From: Rhynchopus euleeides
Taxonomy: Eukaryota; Euglenozoa; Diplonemea; Diplonemida; Diplonemidae
Direction: 5' to 3'
DNA: 64,000 bases
Assembly (NCBI GenBank): GCA_963210315.1
Contig: OY723273.1
Span: 1,860,001-1,924,000, forward strand
Shown: piece by piece, positions 41,430 through 53,553 of the stretch
Layout of the letters: each line of letters starts with the position of its first letter
Position numbering within the stretch: the stretch's first letter is position 1
The notes under the pieces: generated by a model
Told to the model about the DNA's origin: nothing
Database searches by the model: none
Seen by the model: the letters and a program-made list of their open reading frames with translations, nothing else
Made by a program: the position numbers and the translations under genes

Positions 41430-42258
41430 TCCAGGGGGGGTGTGTGGGGGGGATGCGTTTTGCGGAGCGGGGAGCGAGGGGGGGGGGGGGATTTTCTTCG
41501 TGTCTTGCCTTCCGTTCGATGCCAGATTGCCGTCCCTAACATTGCCTGCGGCATTTGGCGTGGAGGGCACGATGATTCCCTCCCCCCAGGCGCGGTGCGG
41601 TTTGCCTTCATTCCTGGTACCCCTCGTTGTGCAGTGGTGGTGGTGGTGGTGGTGACGTTCCCACAATACACGATACTACACTGTCAAAGAGAGTGTGCAG
41701 GGTCGATTGCTTCTGAGTGGTTCGGCGCTGCGCGGGGGTGTGGTGTGGCACTCAGCGGATGTAACCGCTCGGTTGGAGGTGCCTCCGACTCGTGCAGTGG
41801 CGGTTGTGTGTGTGTGTGTGTGCCCCGAGTGGGCGGTCCGCAGACCGTTGGGCAAAATACGCTAGCCTCACATTTTTTTCAAAAAAAAAATGTTTTGCGA
41901 CGCGCGATGCGGGGGTCGGGTGGGGTGGGGCACCTCTCTCGCCCCCCCGACCAGGTTTGACAGAAGGCATGTCAAAGACGGCAAGCCCCCGCCTCCCTGA
42001 ACCCACCCTCTCAGACACCTACATCGACCGGCCACTACACCGAGGCGGCATGGCACTGCCATACCTGTATTATTTATGAACCCCTCGAGGCCTGCCCGCG
42101 TGCCGCCACGCACACCCCCCTCGCTCTGAAGCCACCCCTCTTCCCCACCCTCAAAGAATCCACCCCACTCCGATCGACAGCATTTTTGACCAAAAGTCGA
42201 TACACACACATCTATCCCATCCATCCCCACCCCCTCAACCCCCAGTCTTTTCAACCTA
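41430..42258. other. Intergenic region, no gene seen
   Basis: G-rich runs, a GTG/TG microsatellite (41633-41653 and 41806-41822) and a C-rich leader before 42259. Confidence 0.5.
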
Positions 42259-43859
42259 ATGGACGCCGCGCCGATCGCCGCGCCGCAGCGTGACGTGATG
42301 GAGCAGCCCGACGCACCTCTGTTCAACAAGGGGGCTCCCCCTGCATTCGGGGATGTCATCAAGGCGTACCCGCACACCATGGGGCCTCTGTTGGCCCTTG
42401 GGCACAGTGTAATGGACATGGATGGCGTGTTCACGCAGGCCGAGAAGTATCTCATGGCCGGCCTGATCTCCAAGCTTATGGGGTGCTCCAACTGCCGCGA
42501 ATCCCTCGAGACGGCTGCCATTGCATGCGGAGTCGACGACGGTGTCCTCCAGGCCTTGATCGATGACATGGATTCAGCGCCCGTCGCCGCCACCCTGAAG
42601 CCTGTGCTGAGGTATCAGAAGAAGGTGACACTCGAGCCCCACCTTGTGACGGAGGACGACTGGCAGGCCATCCTCGATGCCGGGTGGTGCAAGCGTGCCG
42701 TGTTCGACTCCAACGCAATCGTCGGCGTCATCAGTGCTCTCGCAAGGATGTCCATGGGGTTCACAGTTACAGGCACCTCTGACAAGAACAAGGCAGCGGG
42801 GCAGCTGCTCGCGACAGTATGCCCGCCACATACACACATATTGCCCTCTTTGAGTCAAGCCACGTTGACTGCGATGGGATGGGATGGGATGGGTCTGGTT
42901 TTCGTGTCATTTCACTTATTACCAAAGGCAATCATATTCTGCACCTCTTCCTAACAGAAAGGCTACACCGGGATGGCAATGCTGTACGGGGCTGATACAC
43001 CCTTCATGACTGACGAAGTTCACCGGGCAAGCAGTGGCAGCAAAGGGTCGCTGATCCCTGGGCAGCGGGTGACCCTGCAGAACCTCAAGAACCCGCTGCA
43101 CAACGGGAAGTGCGGGAAGGTCCTGGAGTACGTTGTGCATGCGGGCAACTGGCGTGTTGAGCTGGACAATGCGGTCGTCATCAGGGTGACGGAGGACAAC
43201 TGCAATGTCAACGGGGTGGACGGGTCGACCGGGTCGAGCGGGTCAAACGCCTGCACCCCTGAGCCTGTGTCCCAGGATGCTCAGGACACCCAGGATGTCA
43301 AGGAGTCCAAAGACTCTCAGGACCAGGATGACCGTGACAGCGAGCACAACAGCAGCGACGGAGAGTGCCCGCCCCTGTCCGAATCCCCGAGCAGCTACAC
43401 TCTCGCCAGCAACGTGTCCTCAGGTTCCAACGGCAACCATGTGGACCCTTACACCCAGCGGCGTAACGAACTGGCATCCTCCCGTTTCCAGCGCGTGCAA
43501 GACCGCATGGCCAAGGACTTTGCGACGAAGCCTGTGTTCCTCGCCTCCCGTGTTGACCTCACCGACACGACTGAGACGATCGAGTTCACTGTCAACACCA
43601 AGTGGGAGAAGGGTCGCAAGGCCAAGGCCTACACAAAGCTGTATGTGCGCCCTACAAGGGTTTGTCTCCGAGTGATTTGCACCTGCAGCTGTCAGCATTT
43701 GTGGAACATTTTCTTGCGCCTGACATCGACATACACGACACGCCAACACCCCTCCACAGGTACAAGGATGGGCAGCGCAAGCTTCGTGTCGTGATCGTCG
43801 AGGAGGAGGCGAAGAAGAAGGGGGGTGTGCCAGCAAGCATCAACTCCAGCATCGAGTAA
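42259..43859 (+). CDS. AhpD/carboxymuconolactone-decarboxylase-like domain fused to an SH3-like domain
   Basis: Exons 42259-42816, 42958-43640 and 43760-43859 give 446 aa; introns begin GTATGC and GTATGT. Residues about 25-200 are all-helical and resemble AhpD-like peroxidase-related proteins, with a C76-x-x-C79 pair in KLMGCSNCRESLE. The histidine usual a few residues after the CxxC is absent, so peroxidase chemistry is doubtful. Residues 217-270 match a small SH3/KOW-like barrel common in protists: PGQRVTLQNLKNPLHNGKCG, then VLEYVVHAGNWRVELDNAVVI. Next comes a Ser/Asp/Gln-rich acidic linker (275-345) and a basic helical tail ending AKKKGGVPASINSSIE. The second donor was chosen because it uses GTATGT and gives a clean AYTKLYKDGQRKLRV junction. 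Function not predicted; redox sensing is a guess. Confidence 0.65.
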
Positions 43860-44042
43860 GGCCTTCCAGAAAAACTCTTGGTGCCAAGTGAAGGAATGTG
43901 TGGCCTTGGCCGCTGTGCAAGACAACACCACCTTGTCAGAATTCAGACGAGCCAGCCAACACACACGTTGTTTTCTGTTGGTCAGAAAACACCAGTGATT
44001 CGTTACGTCTGAGCCCGACCTCCTGACTCGTCGGCCTTTATG
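43860..44042. other. Short spacer
   Basis: Nothing seen between the gene and the next transposable element. Confidence 0.4.
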
Positions 44043-44532
44043 CTGATACCTACCACCCCCTGTGTATATGTCACCCCCTAAAAGTAGACTGGCGTACCGC
44101 CCCAAGAGGGGGTGTGACAAAAAATATTTTTTTTTCCCTTTGTGTTTTCTAGGTCCGCAAGGTCCCAAAAATCACTTTTTGGGCACATTTTTCAGAGGTC
44201 GCCAGAGGTCGCCACCCGGGAAATGCCATTTTTGGGGTTAAAAAACGGTTTTTCACCTTGCCCTCGTGAACTAGGTGGGGAAGGCGACGGTCAGACGCAA
44301 AATAAATGGAGGACCCCAAAGGAGGGTCCGCATCAGGCGGAAATCAGCAGAACCTCGCTCCAGACCACATTGTGGGCCAGGACAGGGTCGGGAAGAGCAT
44401 AAAACACCAGAAAACCGGTCCAGGAGGTCTCTCTGGGGCTCAAATCCCCTGAAAAGGGGTCTGAACAGGTGGCGACCGAAGGGCGACCAATGGTACCCAC
44501 GGTGTTCCTCATCCCAAACTTGGGACCCACCG

Positions 44533-46070
44533 AAAAATGGACCAGATGGTGGTCCCAAATTAGGGACCGACCAACAAAGCGACCAGATGGCGGTCCCAAA
44601 TTTGGGACCGACCGATAAAGCGACCAGATGGTGGTCCCAAATTTGGGACCGACCGAAAAATTGGCCAGATGGCGGTCCCAAATTTGGGACCGACCAACAA
44701 AGCGACCAGATGGCGGTCCCAAATTTGGGACCGACCCGTAAAGCGACCAGATGGTGGTCCCAATTTTGGGACCGACCCATAAAGCGACCAGATGGTGGTC
44801 CCGAATTTGGGACCGACCAACAAAGCGACCAGATGGTGGTCCCACAATTGGGACCGACCAAAAAAGCGACCAGATGGCGGTCCCGAAATTGGGACCGACC
44901 GAGAAAGCGACCAGATGGCGGTCCCAAATTTGGGACCGACCGAGAAAGCGACCAGATGGTGGTCCCAAATTTGGGACCGACCGAAAAATTGACCAGATGG
45001 CGGTCCCAAATTTGGGACCGACCCATAAAGCGACCAGATGGTGGTCCCAAATTTGGGACCGACCGGTAACGCGACCAGATGGCGGTCCCAAAATTGGGAC
45101 CGACCCATAAAGCGACCAGATGGTGGTCCCAAATTTGGGACCGACCAATAAAGCGACCAGATGGCGGTCCCAAAATTGGGACCGACCGAGAAAGCGACCA
45201 GATGGTGGTCCCAAATTTGGGACCGACCGAGAAAGCGACCAGATGGTGGTCCCAAATTTGGGACCGACCCATAAAGCGACCAGATGGTGGTCCCAAATTT
45301 GGGACCGACCAATAAAGCGACCAGATGGCGGTCCCAAATTTGGGACCGACCGAGAAAGCGACCAGATGGTGGTCCCAAATTTGGGACCGACCCATAAAGC
45401 GACCAGATGGTGGTCCCAAATTTGGGACCGACCGAAAAATTGACCAGATGGCGGTCCCAAATTTGGGACCGACCAATAAAGCGACCAGATGGCGGTCCCA
45501 AATTTGGGACCGACCCATAAAGCGACCAGATGGCGGTCCCAAATTTGGGACCGACCGAGAAAGCGACCAGATGGTGGTCCCAAATTTGGGACCGACCGAA
45601 AAATTGACCAGATGGCGGTCCCAAATTTGGGACCGACCCATAAAGCGACCAGATGGCGGTCCCAAATTTGGGACCGCCATCTGGTCGCTTTATGGGTCGG
45701 TCCCAAATTTGGGACCGCCATCTGGTCGCTTTATTGGTCGGTCCCAAATTTGGGACCACCATCTGGTCGCTTTCTCGGTCGGTCCCAAATTTGGGACCGC
45801 CATCTGGTCAATTTTTCGGTCGGTCCCAAATTTGGGACCACCATCTGGTCGCTTTCTCGGTCGGTCCCAAATTTGGGACCGCCATCTGGTCGCTTTCTCG
45901 GTCGGTCCCAATTTTGGGACCGCCATCTGGTCGCTTTATTGGTCGGTCCCAAATTTGGGACCGCCCTCTGGTCAATTTTTCGGTCGGTCCCAAATTTGGG
46001 ACCACCATCTGGTCGCTTTATGGGTCGGTCCCAAATTTGGGACCACCATCTGGTCGCTTTATTGGTCGGT
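44533..46070. repeat. 41-bp satellite with an internal inversion
   Basis: About 37 units, each containing the perfect palindrome GGTCCCAAATTTGGGACC and a spacer such as GACCAATAAAGCGACCAGAT. Units run in one orientation to 45667 and in the other from 45668 on, the junction being a perfect palindrome. Spacer variants (CCCATAAAGC, CCAATAAAGC, CGAGAAAGC, CGAAAAATTG and others) do not mirror each other across the junction. The unit has no stop in most frames, which creates open frames of up to 469 codons on both strands that are not genes. Confidence 0.95.
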
Positions 46071-46374
46071 GATCATCCTTCAGGATTTTGAAGGCACGTC
46101 TCACACCGGTTGGTGCTGTGTCGCATTCCAGGGGATAGTCCTTCACTTGGGTACGATTCGGCGCGACTGAGTCATCAAGCTTCATCCACCTGCCTCTCAT
46201 GGTGGCGTTGGATTTTCGCACGCTGCGCCGCATTTTCACCCGGCCGAACTCAAAAACCCAAAGTCTACTGAAGATAGTCTGGCCTCTCCACAACATGTGA
46301 TGGGAAAATGTTGAGGTCGGGCCATGCCAGCCCTGGCACGAGATCACTGCTCGTACCTGGGACCACCCGTGTAA

Positions 46375-46395
46375 AAGTCCCCCCAGGGGGGACTT
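46375..46395. repeat. Hairpin AAGTCCCCCC / GGGGGGACTT
   Basis: Perfect 10-bp arms. A related, longer foldback with CCCCCGTGTTTAAG and CTTAAACACGGGGG lies at 46577-46642. Confidence 0.65.
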
Positions 46396-46947
46396 AAGCA
46401 CAGGTGGACCTAAACACGGGAGTGGGCTGGTCTGGAGGGTCATCAGGTGGCCGCGAGGCCACCTGGTGCCCTCCAGGTGCTGTCAGAGTCGAAAAGTGGG
46501 GTGCCAAAAGTCCATCCGGACCGGAATCACCCCCATACGACGGAAGCGGAAGAGGTCTTCTTGGTCTCCACCGTGCCACCCCCGTGTTTAAGCCCCCCCC
46601 TGGCCGAAAGTCGCCTCCAGGGGGGGGACTTAAACACGGGGGGTCCCAGGTACCCCCGAAAAGTCACATTGTGTCTACAGTGTGGGGCCCGAAAATCGAG
46701 TTTTCGGTGTTGCTTTTCCACATTTGGGGTTCCCAACTTCAGGACTGTCGCGCAATTACCTCAAAAGTGGCCGAGAAACCCAGGAATTTCTTTTTTTGAA
46801 GCCAATATTTTTTGTCACAGTAGCTTAGCTGAAAAGTTGGGCGAGTCGTCCACCCTACTAAAAGGTGTGTTCATGTCACCCCCCCCCTCCCGATTTTTGC
46901 ACCTGGGGGGGGGGGGTGACATATACACGGGGGGTGGTAGGTACTGA

Positions 46948-48464
46948 TTTTTGAGTTTCCTGTCTCTGTGAACCAGGGCCCCTGTCTCGAGCAAAGAAGA
47001 CTACTGGCATCGCATGTGTTTATGCATGTGCCCCGCCCTAACGAACCAGCGCACAAACAAGGGGGCAGCGCTGCCCTATTCCCACAGTGCACATCACGAT
47101 TGGGGGAGGGGGGGGGAGGTGGCCATGCAATCAGGACGAGTTAGCTTCAGTCAGCTCAGGGCCGTTGGTGCAAAGGCGTCCGGGAGATTCCTTGGTTCCC
47201 TTGCCAGGGCACATGCAACACCATTCCGGTTTATTTATTCTACTTTGTTGTTGGCACACCCAGCGAGGGAGAAAGCCGCCTGCTAGTCAGAACTCAAACA
47301 CCCTCGTCTGGGGTCCGCACGTTCCCCCGCCGGGGGGAGTGTGGCAGCGTCAACACAGCACCAAATCCAAATGCGAGAATTTCATTTCATCCCAGCCCAG
47401 TTGGATGAGAGGTTCTCTGTTCTGTTCTTCCTGGGCCTGCTTGCGAATAACTCACGCCACTTCATCACTGAGAGGGTGGAGGTGTCTGTGGGATCGAAAG
47501 GGGTTGTCCGGTGTTTCCGCTTCGCTGTGGTATTTTAAGTGGAAGCGTCAACGCAAAAAGAAACCAAAGCAAAAAGTGCCGAACAAAGCGCAGTGACACT
47601 TTCAGTCCCCGAACCCCACCACCCCCCTGTGGAGTGAAGGCCCGTGGTTTCAACCATATCTTCAAGGTTTCATACAAACAAAGCACCCCCGCACCCCGTG
47701 CGCGGCGTTCTCTTCTCACTGCGTGTTTGGAGGCGGGCCTGTCGCGGCATCGTGATCTGCACTGCCCCTTCTGATCTGCATTACCCCTTCTTTACCGGCG
47801 ACAGGGCTGCAGGTGTGTGCAAGCGCCGCCGCATCGCAATAAAAAAACTTGTTTTTTCCCGCAAAAAACAAATGCAAAATGCAACATAAAGAAGGGAAAA
47901 TGCATATGGGGGGGGGGGGGAACCGGGGAGACCACCTCGCGCTATTGTGGAATTTTTTTGGTGGCTTTCCGGCTGTGTCCCCCACGCCACACTCACGTAC
48001 CTCTCGGATGACGGTCTTGAGGATTTCCCTAAGACCGGCGCCGTCCGTGATGCGATCTCTGCTGTAACCCTCCCTTTTCATCTCCCTTCGTTTCCTAATA
48101 CTTTCGGGTGTGCTTCGTTTTACAGGTAATGAGTTCCGCGCGGGCTGAAAAGGAGAGACTAGGTGGGAGCAGCGTGCCCTCAGCCCTACCCCACGCCGGC
48201 AGCAGCACTGGTTGGTTGCCTGGGGCTGGAGTGGGGGGGGGGGGCGGATGGGCATGTTGATTTCAATGTTTTTCCGCGAAAAAAATCTGCGCTGGGACTC
48301 AGTATCTTACTTTATTTTGTTTTGTTCTTTTTTTTGCGGGTGTACCTTTCCCACCTGGATTGCCACTCCGTTTGTTGCCTTTTTTCTTGGTGTTTTTGTG
48401 TGTGTGTGTGTGTGTGTCACTCTGTGAGAGGAGCGAGGTGGCACAAGGCAACCAAACGTGCCGC
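46948..48464. other. Intergenic region, no confident gene
   Basis: A GAAGCGTCAACGC motif of repeat R2 occurs near 47541. A plus-strand stretch near 47990-48060 reads LTYLSDDGLEDFPKTGAVRD, coding-like but too short to name. A GT microsatellite lies at 48397-48418. Confidence 0.4.
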
Positions 48465-48472
48465 ACAACCCC

Positions 48473-49449
48473 CAAGGATGGCACCCCTGGATTATATTCA
48501 TGGATTAAACTCGTGGATTAAATGGATTTTATTCGCCTGGATTTTACTACCGTATACGTAAATATTATGGAACGTAAATATTATGGAACGGGCCCATTTT
48601 TGGCCGGTCCGTTCCATAATATTTACGTTCCATAATATTTACAGGGCCAGTTGGGGACTCGGTGGTGAGGACGGCTTGCGTCAGGAATCGCGCGAAAAGT
48701 GCACGAGTAGGTCCCGTCAGGGACTCTGTATGCCGTCCGATCACCTGGTCCAAGTCCCCGAGTCGCAGAAAGCCCTGTAAATATTATGGAACGAAAAAAA
48801 TCTGGAACGCCAACCCACCAGCGTTCCAAAATATTTACGTTCCATAATATTTACGTTCCATAATATTTACGTTCCAAAATATTTACGTATACGGTATTTA
48901 ATCCACGCCTTTGGGGGTTTGTGCTGCGGGGTGCCAGCGAGGGCATTTTGGGTGCATTTCCAGCTTGGCTCGCTGAAAAATGACGAAGGTTGCCGTAATA
49001 CCGAAGCGCAAATGCCCCTTGACGTGCTTCGATTGACGTGTTGGCATTGCATGTGCTCAACATCTTCATCCCCGGCACAGTCAGGTCCGACCACGACGAG
49101 TGGAGGAACTGTGGTCCCGTGTGTGGATCCGCCTGAGCAGTGGTGGCTGACATTCAGTCGCCTTGTGCCGGAGTCCTCGCAGGGGTGGGGTGCAGCCCGG
49201 GCCGATGTCCAGCAGGAACAGCCGCACAGGAGCGTATCTTCAGCTGTGTGGGCTGGCAGTCTGAGAAGAGGCGCAACAGGCTCCAGCCAGAGAAGGTCCA
49301 TAAGTTGACCACGATCCACCGACACCGACCTGGTGGTAGCCTGGTAGGGCCTGGAAGCACCTGCAGTGGGATTAAATGCTGGATTAAATCCTGGATTAAA
49401 TGGACTAAATGGATTATATTCCAGGGTTGTTGGATTATTCCCATCCTTG
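48473..49449. mobile_element. hAT-like transposon 3 with a nested miniature element
   Basis: Ends CAAGGATGG and CCATCCTTG with an exact 8-bp target duplication ACAACCCC (48465-48472 and 49450-49457). Inside the ends lie CCCTGGATTATATTC and the complement of CCCTGGAATATAAT, then repeated GGATTAAA motifs on both sides. The CCGTATACG element (48550-48894) is inserted near the left end. The remaining interior (about 550 bp) has no recognisable protein. Confidence 0.8.
48550..48894. mobile_element. CCGTATACG miniature element, copy 2
   Basis: 345 bp, bordered by TA (48548-48549 and 48895-48896). Nearly identical to 34423-34735 in the same orientation; it differs mainly by extra TAAATATTATGGAACG units at the two ends. 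Confidence 0.85.
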
Positions 49450-52022
49450 ACAACCCCCCCCCCCCCCTACACACCCTTCATCAGGCTGAGACTGTGTGCC
49501 TCACCGGGGTGTTTTGTGCGTCGAAACGGCAACAGCTACCACACGCTGGCTGTTGCCTTTTCGCCACTTATGTTTGGCACGCCAACGCCACATGTACAGG
49601 TAAGTCGGCCTCAACACTGCCTTGAGGCACAAGCGTGTATTCAAGAACAGGGCTTCAGAGCTGTTTGCCGAGGCTGTACAGGGGGGGGGGGGGGGCTTCA
49701 CCATGTGCCGACGAGTGTTGTTTTGGCGAGTTTCTCCTATTTTTGTGAGAACTGCCATCGAATGCCAAAAGCTTGCCGCACCACTGAGGCCCTCCCCCGC
49801 CCCCCCCCCCAGCCAAGACGGATAGCACGGATAAAACACTGAATTTCAGACACAACCTGCATCACGAGTGAAGGGAGATCATTCTTGTGCTTCCTTCCAC
49901 TTCTATTTCAATACCCCCCCCCCCAGCCAAGGCGAAGGTGGTTCTGCCTGGGAGTGAATGATGACGATTCATCAATCAGTTGCGGTGTCCGACTTTACGC
50001 CTTGATTTCTGAATCTGCAAAATCAAAAAAAGGCTCCGTTCCCCCCCCAACTCAGAACGCACTTGGTCTGGCCTGTTCCTGGCTCATTGGCACCCCAGCC
50101 CACCTTTGGGCAACCGACAGCCAACTTCAAACTCTTCAAAACAGAAACAAATAATCCGGCAGCCAGCTCCCGTTGTTGTGAGATTTGAACCGTTCACTGC
50201 AAGGGTGTTGTAGCAAATTAGCTTTGCTTCCGGGATGGAATGGATTTTACGGCTGAGTCACTCTGCGTCATCTGTCGAATTGGATGCTGCGCCGACGCAT
50301 TCCTCAAGCGCGGTGTAACCCCCAGGTTCACCAGCGCAACCGCCAGATCCCCGGAAAGTTAGGAACAGGCCTGCACAGGCCAATCACCTCTCACTTCAGT
50401 GTTCAGTGTGGCACACTACCTGCATAAAGGGTGGAACGAGGTGGCTCACACGTCACTCGCCCCCCCGCCTGTTGTACTTCATCCGCTGCGTCGCTCCATC
50501 CCGAAGGGCAGTGACGGCAGGTTGTCGCACTGCCCTGGATGTGTGCTCATCTCCCGAAAAAGAAAACGGACATCTTGTTTTGAGCACGTTCTCCAATTTC
50601 ATAGGGGCGTGCACACAGCGCGAAGCCTGCAGCAGATATTGGGCTGTGGCTGCCCAAAAAAAAACACACCTCCCCCCTCCCTCTCTCCCTCCTCCCCCAC
50701 CAACCCCCAACAAGACTTTCAATCCCTTCGGAGCCAGACCGCCGCTGACCCGTGACCCCCCCCCAGTTCCCAGATCCCTGTTGCATATTGCGCCTCGAGG
50801 CAGAATAGTTGGGGGCTCCGTTTTTCACCTGGCCTGGACAATCGGGCCTGCGAGAAAAAAATCGGGCCTCCCAAAAAAAGGGATTTTTTTATGGGAGCGT
50901 CTACTTCGGCGATGCCCTCCCACCGCCACAGATCAGCCAACCCCAAACTCAAACGGGGGGGAGGGGGGGTTCCGCCCCCTCGCCCCCCCCCCCCCCCCAC
51001 TCACTTTCCGATAACCTGAACCCGAGAGAAGAAGAATTCATCAGAGCCGGAGGAGAGGGGTGAGGGGGGAGAACATGTACATTGTGGCGTGATCTCAGAG
51101 TGGGAGGGTGGGGGTGGAAAGGGTCAGGGACGAGGGGCGGGTCTTCGTTTCAACATGATGTAGATTTTGCGTTACCCCCGCCGCGGGATGGGAGATAGTC
51201 CTGTTGTGCCTTCAAGTCATGCCATCGGGAGGGGGAAGGATTTTGGTTGCTATTACGTGACAATTGTTGCGGTATTTCCAGTGATGTTCTATTTGTTCGG
51301 CAGCGCCCCCCCCTCCCCCCTACTGAGGAAACTTTTGCCCAAGCAACATTATGCTTGGTCGCAGCGAAAGATTCAGTGGGGGGTGCGTGGCGCACAGCGT
51401 GGTGGCTTAGATGCACTGCCGCATCGCCACCGATTCACGTTAAACACAAGCCGCTCGTGCAGACACGACAAATCCTGGGTTCTTTCTCCGCCTTTTTTGC
51501 TGGATCTTGCGACCCATTCACACAACCTCATCACCTACCTTGCGAGGGTTGGTGTCTGTCGTTGCACATCACAATTGGAGGGGGGGGCACCGGTTTTGTA
51601 GCGCGGTGCGCTGCTGCCTTACGACACAGGGGGGTTTTTTTTTCTCTCTCCGAATCGCAGATTCCCTTCTGACTTCTAGCATCGATCCTACCTTCTGCGG
51701 TCCCTGTGCCTGACGTATTCTTGCTATGCCAGGGGATGCTCGATCTGATGTCCTCCCTCTCGCCTAGAGATGGGACAGAATGTCTCAATGATGTATCCTG
51801 GCGCCGGCAGCTCGTCGAAGGCTGTCGAAACCAACTACCTGCCACGCCTGTAAGGCAGTTGGCATCCCAATGCAGGGAAGTGCACCATTTGACAGAGGAC
51901 GGACCGGCATCCATTTTCTGCTCCGGGTCTTTTCCCCCCTCCCCACATCAACAACATCAACAGCAACAACGGCAAAGAACCTGTTGAGGTGATGGAAATT
52001 GCAATGGTATGCCGAAGGTGTT

Positions 52023-52046
52023 GTGCGGTTGCAGTCGCAACCGCAC
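52023..52046. other. Perfect hairpin GTGCGGTTGC-AGTC-GCAACCGCAC
   Basis: 10-bp arms and a 4-base loop in otherwise featureless sequence. Confidence 0.7.
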
Positions 52047-52575
52047 CGGGCAGTTCTCATGCCTTGCCAACCCACACCTCCCACTTCCGTATTTTTTCAC
52101 TTCAGTATTTTTCTTCTGCCGTGATTCATGCGACCAGCAGAACACGGTTTCTCGCTCCTCCATGATCCTGCACGAACCTCTTATGCATGTTGTGTGGCGT
52201 TGTGTGATGAGGTAGCCCTGTGACCCTTTTTTCATGCCATCCTTCGGGATGGTTCTTATATTCCAACAACCATGCATCCCACTTTTCTCTGTTTCGATGC
52301 GGTTATGCACAGCCACCTCTCGTGAACAACATGATGTACAAGCATAAGTGGTGAATGTTTGCTCATAAATACAGGAAGAAGCGATACCAATGTGTGGCAC
52401 AAGGACACAGTTTGACACAGAGCGTGAGAAGGCTCTCTCCACGGCGGGGTATTTTTTGACCGATTATTTTGATGGTGAGCTGCCCAGCTAATAACGGAGC
52501 ATAATACTGCGCACCCACAGAGGTCATCATCTCGCTTCAAATGTGAAGTTTTGCGACAGCATGCTGGAAATTTTT

Positions 52576-52674
52576 GGGGCCCTTCGCTACGGTGTTCATT
52601 TCTCTTATTTCTGACATCTGAACCTGTGAGAAAGTCACCGAACGTGCTGAAAGCTTGCCGGTAGTGTAGGCCCC
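52576..52674. mobile_element. Short palindromic element, family M, copy 4 (degenerate)
   Basis: Ends GGGGCCCTTCGCTAC and GTAGTGTAGGCCCC, with imperfect pairing; interior unrelated to the other copies. Confidence 0.4.
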
Positions 52675-53553
52675 AATGAAAATGTGCTTCTTTTTTTCGG
52701 AAATTTTTGAGCAGCCGCTTTCATTTCAATTTTTTATCGGGCAGAACAGCTAGCTTTTCTCGCTCAAGAGACTCGTGACAGCGTTCAGCATCCTGGATGC
52801 TGGGGGGTACGAGGGGGGTGTTGCCGTCACAGTCTCATGCGCCTGCCAGCAGCACTTCCGCAGGATTTTTCGATTCAATTTTATTGTGTTTCGTGCGATC
52901 AGCGAAAACCGTCTTCTCGTTTGCCCTTTAGTTTTCTCCGTGAATGATCCTGTACGAAACCCAGCTGTATGTCTCCAAGTCGCGAAAACTCCCCAAAAAA
53001 ATCTTAAATTTGACCTTTTCTGTTCTGGGCAGCCATACCAGTTATTTTTAGCCGCGTTTTGCTGTCGCTCTTCGATCCAGCAGGGCACCGATATTTGTTA
53101 TGATTTTTGACAAGCGAAGCGAATCTAGTTCACATGACATTTTGACTCGCGGCCTGCAAACCGCCTTGATACCTGCGAGTAGTAGCCAGCAAGCGAACCA
53201 AATGCCGGCCACAACGATAATTTGTTACGAAACAAAAATAAACGAAAGACAGTCATCGTGTCGGCGGTGTGTCACAGAGCGAAGGGGCCGACAGCCGTTC
53301 GTGTCCCGCCAGGTCACGGGCATGGTGCTGCTTTTGCAAACTAAACGGAGCCCAGGAAGGCTGCGCGCGGGGATGTGCACCACGACACACCACTGCATCT
53401 GAGTGTCGGGAGTGTCCGTGTCGAGAGAGGTGCCGCAGGATGCAGTTATACCCACCCGTTTGTGTCACCAGAGCCTCTGCACTACACCACACACCACTGC
53501 GCCACTGTTCCCCCCACCAAGATTAGCCGCAACACCTTGTCGTTTCTCACAAC

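Larger units (their letters stand above)
44047..46943. mobile_element. 2.9-kb inverted-repeat element G filled by satellite
   Basis: Ends TACCTACCACCCCCTGTGTA and the complement of TACCTACCACCCCCCGTGTA, continuing as TATGTCACCCCC, about 31 of 32 bases paired. The direct repeat CTGA flanks it at 44043-44046 and 46944-46947. Each end also has an internal hairpin built on TGTCACCCCC/GGGGGTGACA. Most of the interior is the 41-bp satellite. No transposase is visible. Confidence 0.8.
49458..53553. other. 4-kb intergenic region
   Basis: No gene supported. Contains a 24-base fragment of R1 (49607-49630), long C and G runs, a perfect 10-bp hairpin at 52023-52046 and palindromic element M copy 4. The open frames here are short and compositionally unlike the genes of the window. 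Confidence 0.45.

Noticed and set aside
44271..45762. Open frames of 400-469 codons on both strands
   Set aside because: They are translations of the 41-bp satellite. Three units equal 123 bases, so the same peptide recurs in all frames and both orientations.
47990..48130. Coding-like stretch followed by a TTTTACAG acceptor
   Set aside because: Too short, the putative donor is GTAAC and no neighbouring exon could be joined.
48867..49325. 152-codon minus-strand frame in hAT-like element 3
   Set aside because: Crosses the nested element and shows none of the hAT transposase motifs.
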